This document shows, in pieces, positions 30,679 through 36,741 of a DNA stretch of 36,741 nucleotides. The stretch spans positions 1-36,741 of the forward strand of contig JAGQOO010000006.1 in the NCBI GenBank assembly GCA_020427345.1, given 5' to 3'. The notes beneath the pieces were generated by a model that was given only the letters and a program-made list of their open reading frames with translations, was not told the origin of the DNA and did not search any database. This DNA comes from Phycisphaerales bacterium. GTDB taxonomy: Bacteria > Planctomycetota > Phycisphaerae > UBA1845 > Fen-1342. Position 1 is the stretch's first letter. Each line of letters opens with the position of its first letter. The position numbers and the translations under genes were made by a program.

Positions 30679-33621
30679 CTAATGCGCGCCCATGCGCCGC
30701 GCGAACGCCTCGTAAGCGATCTCAAGCACATGCCGCGTGGCGACGCCGGTGTGATGCTGAATCTGCTCATGACAACTGAAGCCGGTGACCGCGATTTCGG
30801 CGTCGCCGCGCTCGCGCACTGCCGGAAACAGGCGGTGTTCGCCGATCGCGCGGGCGACATCGTAGTGGGACTTTTCGTGGCCGAAGGCCCCCGCCATTCC
30901 GCAGCAGCCGGTATCCAGCGCGTTGGCATTCAAGCCGAGCGCGGTGAGCAGGTCGATCGTGTCGGTCATTCCGATCAGGGCTTTCTGGTGACAATGGCCG
31001 TGTACGTGGATCGGTCGTTCAGCAGGCCGTGTTTGTTGTGGAATAGCGTCCGGGGCGTCGCGCAGGGTTGCGGCCAGAAGCGAATCAACGAGTCGGACGC
31101 GTTCCGCCAAGCTGTGCGCGTCGTCGGACTTGAGTAGCGCGGGCAGGTCGTCCGTTAACGCGGAGACGCAACTCGGCTCGACGCCGACAATCCAGGCGCC
31201 TTGTTGGATGAAGGGCGTGAGAAGCGCGACGTTCTGCCGCCCGAGGCGCGCGGCCTCGTCGAGAAAGCCGGCGCTGATGCGCGTTCTTCCGCAGCAGACT
31301 GTCGGCGGCATAACAACCTCGAACCCAACGGCTTCGAGCAGGTGAATCGCGGCGATCCCGACGTTCGGCTGAACGTGGTTGGTGAACGTGTCGGGGAAGA
31401 ATGCGACGAGTCCGCGCGACTTTGCATTGCGGCGTGGCGTTCGACGCTTGAACCACGCCCGCAGCGTCTGCTGCGCGAAACGCGGTGGCGGGATGCGCCG
31501 ATCAAGGCCGTATCGGCGTTCGATAAATCCGCGCGCGATCGAAGATTGCGAGATCGCGTTCGCCAAACGCGGCGCGAGCGAGGCGAATGGAAGGCGATCC
31601 GGCATGTGCGCGATGAATCGAGCGGCGCGCGAAGCTCCTCGCTTCTCGTTGCGCGCGGCAAGCCACTCAGCCTTCAGTCGCGCCATGTCGACGCCGGTCG
31701 GGCATTCGCGCTTGCAGGCTTTGCACGAAAGGCACAAGTCCATGACATCGTCGAGTGCGGCGTCGTTGAGTCCGTCGATCAACCCGCCCTCAGAAAGTGC
31801 GACGCGCAGCGCGTTGGCGCGAGCCCGTGTCGTGTGTCGTTCGTCGAGCGTGGCGACATACGACGGGCACATCACGCCGACGAGTTTCTGGCGGCATTGC
31901 CCGACGCCGCTGCACATTTTCGCCATCGCGGCCATGTCGGCGTGCGGCTCGAATCCGAAACGTGTGAGCGGGATCAGGCGAGTGCGCTGTGCATAGCGCA
32001 GGTTCTCGGTCATGGGCGCCGCGTCGACGATTTTGCCGGGGTTGAGAATCCGATCGGGGTCGAACGCGTCTTTGATCTCGCGGAACGCGCGGGTGATGCG
32101 TGGGCCATAAACACGTTCGAGCCATTCCGAACGCACAAGGCCGTCGCCGTGCTCGCCGGTGAATGCCCCGCTGAATTCGCGCACAAGATCGACAGTGCGC
32201 TCGGCGATGCGGCGCATGCGCGACACGTCGGCGGGGGCTTCGAGGTTGAGGGCCGGGCGAACGTGTATCACGCCGACACTTGCGTGGGCGTAGTACCCGA
32301 CTTCCTTGACGTCCTCTTCGGCGAGCAGCGCGTCGAGGCGTTGGATGTACTCCCGCAATCGGCGCGGATCGACAGCGGCGTCTTCGATGAACTCGTGTGG
32401 CTGCGTGGAGCCCGGCTGAGCCATCAACAGGCCGAAGCCGCGATTGCGAATGTTCCAGATTTCGCGCTGCAAAGCTGGTTGATAGACGACGCGGGTCGGC
32501 CCGGCGCCGGGTGGGCGGGCGGAGTGCAGATGACTTTCCAGCGCCCACATGCGCGAACGCAGCGAAGCGTTGTCATTGTCGTACAACTCGCCGATCAGGA
32601 TTGCCGCCGGAAACGGCTCAGGCAGCAAAGCGCGGACCGCCGGGGGAGCGGAGATAAGGCCCTGTGTGAGGATCGAGCGGTTGATGAGTTCGACCGCCGC
32701 GGGGCGATGTTCGAGGTACAGCGGGGCGGCGCCGAGCGCAGAAAAAACGTCGTCATAGCGCGCGATCAGCAGGGCCTTGTGTTTCGGAAGTGGCGTCAGG
32801 CGCAATGTCGCCTCAACAACTAGCGCAAGTGTGCCCTCGCTGCCACAGATCAGCGTTGCCGGGTTCGGCTCCGACGACATGACGAGGCGGTCGAGCGCGT
32901 ATCCGCCGTTTCGGCGCATCACGCGCGGATACTGACGTAACACGTCGGCGCAAAACTCGTCGCGGACGCCGCGCATCGCAGCGTCGATTCGTGCGATCGC
33001 CGCGCTGTCAGGCGTGTTTGTCGCCGGCGGCCACGTTGGCCCCTCCCCCGTCGCCTCTGGCGGCAGATCGGCAAACGGCAGCTGGCGCCATTCGACGACA
33101 TCGCCGCTCGCTAGCACGCACTTCACCGACTCAACATGATCGACCGTCCGGCGATAGAGCACCGAGTGGGAGCCGCATGAGTTGTTGGCGATCATGCCGC
33201 CGATAGTCGCGCGGCTGGCGGTTGCGACGTCGGGGGCGAAGTGCAGGCCGTGCGGAGCGAGCGCCGCGTTCAGATCGTCGAGCACGACGCCGGGTTGCAC
33301 GCGGGCGAGGCGCCGGTCGGAATCGATTTCGAGAATGCCGTGCATGTGCCGGGAGAAGTCGAGCTGGACGCCCGCCCCCACCGCCCCGCCGGCGATGCCG
33401 GTGCCGGCTCCACGCGGGATGATCGACGCGCCGAAGGCGCGACAAACCCGGAGGGTCGCACTTACGTCGTCTGTATCCAAGGGCAGCACGGCGCCAAGCG
33501 GCGGAATTGCGTACAGGCTGGCATCGGTTGAGTAGATCGCGCGGGTCAGGCGATCAAATCGAACGGCGCCCCTGACGGCCTTTTCGAGAGCGGCGTGCAG
33601 CTTGGCAACGTCGAGACTCAT
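30679..33621 (-). CDS. FAD-linked and Fe-S-binding dehydrogenase (GlcD-GlcF-type fusion)
   Basis: A 980-residue single-chain oxidoreductase. The N-terminal half is an FAD_binding_4 domain (IIPRGAGTGIAGGAVGAGVQ, then TIGGMIANNSCGSHSVLYRR). A FAD-oxidase C domain follows, with FSGAFTGEHGDGLVRSEWLE. Next come two Fe-S clusters: CSGVGQCRQKLVGVMCPSY, and CLSCKACKRECPTGVDMARL. The C-terminal third has the paired CCG-type domains (PPTVCCGRTRISAGFLDEAA and DTGCCGMAGAFGHEKSHYDV). Relatives oxidise D-lactate, glycolate or D-2-hydroxyglutarate and pass electrons to the respiratory chain; the substrate is not readable here. ATG 33621 fits the family; a GTG at 33711 would add thirty residues. It converges with the K+ channel. 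Confidence 0.9.
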   Translation of the reverse strand: MSLDVAKLHAALEKAVRGAVRFDRLTRAIYSTDASLYAIPPLGAVLPLDTDDVSATLRVCRAFGASIIPRGAGTGIAGGAVGAGVQLDFSRHMHGILEIDSDRRLARVQPGVVLDDLNAALAPHGLHFAPDVATASRATIGGMIANNSCGSHSVLYRRTVDHVESVKCVLASGDVVEWRQLPFADLPPEATGEGPTWPPATNTPDSAAIARIDAAMRGVRDEFCADVLRQYPRVMRRNGGYALDRLVMSSEPNPATLICGSEGTLALVVEATLRLTPLPKHKALLIARYDDVFSALGAAPLYLEHRPAAVELINRSILTQGLISAPPAVRALLPEPFPAAILIGELYDNDNASLRSRMWALESHLHSARPPGAGPTRVVYQPALQREIWNIRNRGFGLLMAQPGSTQPHEFIEDAAVDPRRLREYIQRLDALLAEEDVKEVGYYAHASVGVIHVRPALNLEAPADVSRMRRIAERTVDLVREFSGAFTGEHGDGLVRSEWLERVYGPRITRAFREIKDAFDPDRILNPGKIVDAAPMTENLRYAQRTRLIPLTRFGFEPHADMAAMAKMCSGVGQCRQKLVGVMCPSYVATLDERHTTRARANALRVALSEGGLIDGLNDAALDDVMDLCLSCKACKRECPTGVDMARLKAEWLAARNEKRGASRAARFIAHMPDRLPFASLAPRLANAISQSSIARGFIERRYGLDRRIPPPRFAQQTLRAWFKRRTPRRNAKSRGLVAFFPDTFTNHVQPNVGIAAIHLLEAVGFEVVMPPTVCCGRTRISAGFLDEAARLGRQNVALLTPFIQQGAWIVGVEPSCVSALTDDLPALLKSDDAHSLAERVRLVDSLLAATLRDAPDAIPQQTRPAERPIHVHGHCHQKALIGMTDTIDLLTALGLNANALDTGCCGMAGAFGHEKSHYDVARAIGEHRLFPAVRERGDAEIAVTGFSCHEQIQHHTGVATRHVLEIAYEAFARRMGAH

Positions 33622-33956
33622 TGGCGCCGAACGTGGGTGGGGTCCCGAGGTTGGTTGCGCATTTGGAGCAGCGACTCCAAGAACATACTCTGCCGGTGGT
33701 TCTTCAAACACTACCGCTATATATAGTAGGGTGAGACTGGGGCACGGTCGATATTCGGCGGTTCGGGCCAGACTGACGCGATTCCGTCAGGGTTCCTTGA
33801 CCGGACGGCGCGGGGCCGGTTACGATTCCGCCGGGTTGGACTCGTTGGCTCAAGCAGGCGGGACGCCTGTTTTCGCCCGATGGCGCGCGGGTTGGGTCGA
33901 TAGGCCTTGCGGTTAGCGCGAAACCCGCGAATCGCGCCGAGTTTCGGACATATCTC
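33622..33956. other. Divergent intergenic region with an A/T-rich patch
   Basis: The 335-nt gap between the dehydrogenase and the next amidohydrolase holds CTATATATAG at 33716-33725, unusual in this GC-rich DNA. It could provide a -10 element for either strand; no good -35 partner is seen. No gene is supported in the rest. An extended GTG start of the dehydrogenase (33711) would sit inside it. Confidence 0.35.
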
Positions 33957-34805
33957 ATGATCGTGGATTGCCACACGCAATTGTTTGATCCCGGGGTGAT
34001 GCGGCCGGGCGAAGCCGTCGTCGTTCAGGCGGACGCGTCGCGCCATGTGCAGTCGCTGTCGCCGGTGGACCGCGCGCTGGTGCACGGGTTTAAGAGTGTG
34101 TACCTCGACACGGAGATCCCAAACCGCACGATCGCCGACTATGTCCGCCAATACTCTTCAAAACTGATTGGCGTCGCCGGGATTGACCCGCTGGCGGCGG
34201 ATTGTCTGGACGAGTTGGCGATCGCCGACGAAGAGTTATCGCTGCAAGGCGTGACCGTGTCGCCGGCGTTGCAGAACTTTCACCCGTGCGCAACCGACGC
34301 GATGCGGGTCTACGCGGCGTGCGCTGAGCGGCGGATGCCGATTTTCTTTGAGCACAATCACCGCAATCCGGCCGCGAAGCTCGACTTTGCCCGGCCGCAC
34401 TTGTTGGACGAAGTGGCCCGCGAGTTTCCGCAATTGCGGATTGTCGTCACGCGTCTCGGCAGCCCATGGCTGGGTGAAACCGTCCTCCTGCTCGGCAAGC
34501 ATCCGAACGTGTATGCCGATGTGTCAGGGCTGTTGCGGCAGCCGTGGACGGCTTACAACGCGTTGATGGTGGCGCATGAGCACGGTGTCATGCACAAGCT
34601 GCTGTTCGGCAGCGACTTTCCGTACCGCTCTTCGGCAGAGTGCATTGAAGCGCTGTACTCGATCAATCAGATCACGCTCGGCACGAATATGCCGGCGATT
34701 CCTCGGGCGGAACTGCGGGGTATTGTCGAGCGAGACGCGCTCGCGCTGCTCGGAATCGCCGATCGCCGCCGGCCTTCGGCCATCATGGAAGACGATGACG
34801 CGTAA
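33957..34805 (+). CDS. Amidohydrolase 2 family (ACMSD-like TIM barrel) protein
   Basis: A 282-residue metal-dependent hydrolase-like protein. It begins MIVDCHTQLFDPG; the family usually has an HxH metal pair here, but the second His is Gln8. Later motifs fit: KLIGVAGIDPLA, FFEHNHRNPAA (a candidate His ligand) and HKLLFGSDFPYRSS, which has the conserved Asp. A VVTRLGSPWLGETVLLLGKH segment matches the barrel. Members decarboxylate or hydrolyse small carboxylates; the missing His makes activity uncertain. It overlaps the following lipoprotein gene by 11 nt, so they are probably co-transcribed. Confidence 0.85.
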   Translation: MIVDCHTQLFDPGVMRPGEAVVVQADASRHVQSLSPVDRALVHGFKSVYLDTEIPNRTIADYVRQYSSKLIGVAGIDPLAADCLDELAIADEELSLQGVTVSPALQNFHPCATDAMRVYAACAERRMPIFFEHNHRNPAAKLDFARPHLLDEVAREFPQLRIVVTRLGSPWLGETVLLLGKHPNVYADVSGLLRQPWTAYNALMVAHEHGVMHKLLFGSDFPYRSSAECIEALYSINQITLGTNMPAIPRAELRGIVERDALALLGIADRRRPSAIMEDDDA

Positions 34806-35358
34806 GCTCATTATCGTTGTGAACAGCGTGTTGTTCGCCGCGATGTGCGGCTGCATCGAGACGCGCTCGCACGTAAAGCTGACGTATTGGCCTGACGGGC
34901 TGACGGCCACGAGCTTTGAGACGGATGTGCCGAAGACGGTGTACCGGCGCGCCGACAACGGGTCGCTTGATATCGCGGGGCGAGTGGTCGAGCGGAACGG
35001 CGACTCGCGCCTGATTCACATCCATGTGTACTGGAAACCTGCGCCGTCGAAGACGTTTGACCATCCGTCATCGGTTGACGCCGTGATTCGCTATGCGGTT
35101 GTATCGCCGACGGGAGCGACGGTTTTCAAAGGCTGCGGCTATGTTTATCCGCGCGATAGGCGGCTGGGGTCGGGCATGGTGGCCCATGTCGAGAGCGGGC
35201 GGCTGAAAATGGTGGATCAGGTCGGCGACGCGCCGCCGCCGGATTCGGGCCCGACTGGGATCGTGGGCGACCTGCTGGCGCGAGAAGACGCCTCTGCGAC
35301 GATGGGGATCATTCGCGAAATCGACATGCTGGTCCCGGCGAGCACGCTGGACGAGTAA
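34795..35358 (+). CDS. Small putative lipoprotein, unknown function
   Basis: A 187-residue protein. The N-terminus MTRKLIIVVNSVLFAAMCGC is a hydrophobic signal with a possible lipobox around CGC. The rest is beta-rich (LTYWPDGLTATSFETDVPK, SRLIHIHVYWKPAPS, GATVFKGCGYVYP). No known family is recognised. ATG 34795 overlaps the preceding gene by 11 nt, with GGAAG just upstream. The frame extends further upstream to 34576 inside the amidohydrolase, but that part is out-of-frame coding. Overlap suggests a shared transcript, not necessarily a shared task. Confidence 0.7.
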   Translation: MTRKLIIVVNSVLFAAMCGCIETRSHVKLTYWPDGLTATSFETDVPKTVYRRADNGSLDIAGRVVERNGDSRLIHIHVYWKPAPSKTFDHPSSVDAVIRYAVVSPTGATVFKGCGYVYPRDRRLGSGMVAHVESGRLKMVDQVGDAPPPDSGPTGIVGDLLAREDASATMGIIREIDMLVPASTLDE

Positions 35359-35400
35359 TCGCAATAACGCCAATTCACCTGCATCGCACATCTCGAACAA

Positions 35401-35820
35401 ATGTCGACGGATCAACCAATTCGAAGGTTCTGTCTGCTGCGCCATGCTCCCGGGCCGGCGAACGCGGAGATCGGCACGCATTGGGACTTGCTGATCGAGT
35501 CGGCGTCCGGCGCCGCGTTGTGGGCGTGGCGATTGGCGGAGGATCCGACGGCGGGCGCCGCTTCGTTAGCTTGCGAACGGAACGCAGACCATCGGCCCGT
35601 GTACCTGACGTTTTCGGGGGAGTTGAGTGATAGGCGCGGCTGTGTTGAACGCGTTGACGGAGGCGTCGTTTCTGTAAGGCCTTCTGACGACGGGCTTTGG
35701 TTGTGCTTTGAGGGCGAAGCGCTCAACGGCGCGTACTCGCTTCAACCGGCTGATGGCGTTGGCCGTTTCACGCGGGCGGGCGGGTTGCCGGGCGCGGGGC
35801 GAAAATCAGCTATCCCGTAA
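35401..35820 (+). CDS. Stand-alone LigD phosphoesterase-like domain protein
   Basis: A 139-residue protein. The order of motifs matches short planctomycete relatives of the LigD 3'-phosphoesterase domain: RRFCLLRHAPGP, then THWDLLIESASGAALWAWRL, VYLTFSGELSDRRGCVERVD, and LCFEGEALNGAYSLQP. In true LigD enzymes the module trims 3' ends at breaks before ligation, using an H...HxDxR pattern. Here the HWD is kept, but the following Arg is Leu, so catalysis is doubtful. There is no ligase, polymerase or Ku gene nearby. The call rests on pattern memory. Confidence 0.55.
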   Translation: MSTDQPIRRFCLLRHAPGPANAEIGTHWDLLIESASGAALWAWRLAEDPTAGAASLACERNADHRPVYLTFSGELSDRRGCVERVDGGVVSVRPSDDGLWLCFEGEALNGAYSLQPADGVGRFTRAGGLPGAGRKSAIP

Positions 35821-35875
35821 CATTCGGGCCGATAACGACTTGTGTCAGCGAGCCCAGATTTTTGGCTGGCGGGGC

Positions 35876-35903
35876 TTGCAACGCGTCGCGGCCGTGGTAT
35901 CTT
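35876..35903 (+). promoter_or_regulatory. Probable rRNA promoter
   Basis: TTGCAA (35876-35881), a 16-nt spacer and TATCTT (35898-35903) give a reasonable -35/-10 pair about 250 nt before 16S rRNA. The spacing suits a sigma-70 promoter, and no gene other than the rRNA lies downstream. Confidence 0.45.
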
Positions 35904-36153
35904 TGCCGATCTGTCACCCCACTGGGCGACACACTGGTCTCTGACAAGTAAACAGTGGACGAACGCCGTGAGAGCGTACGCGAAGCCGACCTCGTTCTAT
36001 TGCTGAACGCGGGGTTGGAGTTCGCGATCCAAATAGGGGCCCGTAAATCCTTTCGGGACCCCGATCGGACGCTCTCGCAATAGACGTGAGTGTTTGAGCT
36101 TTCAAATTTATGTCAGGTAGATGACCAGCCTTCGGGCTGCGAATCGACGAAAC
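35904..36153 (+). promoter_or_regulatory. 16S rRNA leader with paired processing stems
   Basis: The region upstream of 16S is structured. GAGAGCGT (35970-35977) pairs with ACGCTCTC (36069-36076), enclosing a second hairpin with GGGGCCCG and CGGGACCCC arms (about 36037-36062). TGAGCTTTCAAAT (36095-36107) resembles a boxA antitermination element. CAGCC/GGCTG with a TTCG loop (36126-36139) and AAACTCT/AGAGTTT (36150-36156 and 36161-36167) follow. No gene is seen between 35821 and 36153. Confidence 0.45.

Positions 36154-36741
<588 letters not shown>

Noticed and set aside
31201-32823. 540-residue plus-strand open frame
   Set aside because: Antisense to the FAD/Fe-S dehydrogenase, whose motifs are clear; composition is typical of a shadow frame.

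Overview
The window is GC-rich bacterial DNA and most likely comes from the phylum Planctomycetota, probably a flagellated member of the Phycisphaerae or a relative. This rests on several signs: an ECF sigma factor overlapping a Ser/Thr kinase with a zinc-finger N-terminus; a secreted protein ending in two dockerin-like EF-hand repeats; a small stand-alone LigD-phosphoesterase-like protein; and the character of the partial 16S rRNA gene at the right edge. No species is claimed. No integrase, transposase, CRISPR array or tRNA was seen.

Layout. 1-5356 (+ strand): the 3' end of a KdsD/KpsF-type sugar-phosphate isomerase, a tandem palindromic repeat, prfB (release factor 2) read through a programmed +1 frameshift, an ankyrin-repeat lipoprotein, a YtcJ-like amidohydrolase and a ROK-family sugar kinase. 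5416-19768 (- strand): a small membrane protein, then one long flagellar cluster. Read in the direction of transcription the cluster is: small ORF, flgF, flgG, flgA, flgH, flgI, flgJ-like rod-binding protein, flgN, flgK, flgL, fliW, csrA, and two flagellin genes. Many of these genes overlap or nearly abut. 20045-27147 (+): ECF sigma factor, membrane Ser/Thr kinase, secreted repeat protein and ribosomal protein S1. 27261-35820: an AGXT2-like aminotransferase, a putative lipoprotein, a RCK potassium channel, a large FAD/Fe-S dehydrogenase, a second amidohydrolase, another lipoprotein and the LigD-like protein. 35821-36741: an rRNA promoter and structured leader, then the first ~590 nt of 16S rRNA.

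How the genes work together. The flagellar cluster encodes distal rod, P and L rings, rod-binding factor, junction proteins with their chaperone, filament subunits, and the FliW/CsrA pair that in other bacteria ties flagellin translation to filament assembly. The most interesting signal found is in the leaders. A GGA-in-loop hairpin is present upstream of csrA (7-bp stem, AGGAA loop), upstream of fliW (6-bp stem, GGA triloop, just after a possible 21-codon upstream ORF), and over the Shine-Dalgarno of flagellin 1. A weaker one lies over the Shine-Dalgarno of flagellin 2. This fits CsrA controlling its own gene, its antagonist and both of its presumed targets. The second regulatory unit is the sigma factor/kinase pair, where the kinase carries an anti-sigma-like zinc finger and a membrane anchor.
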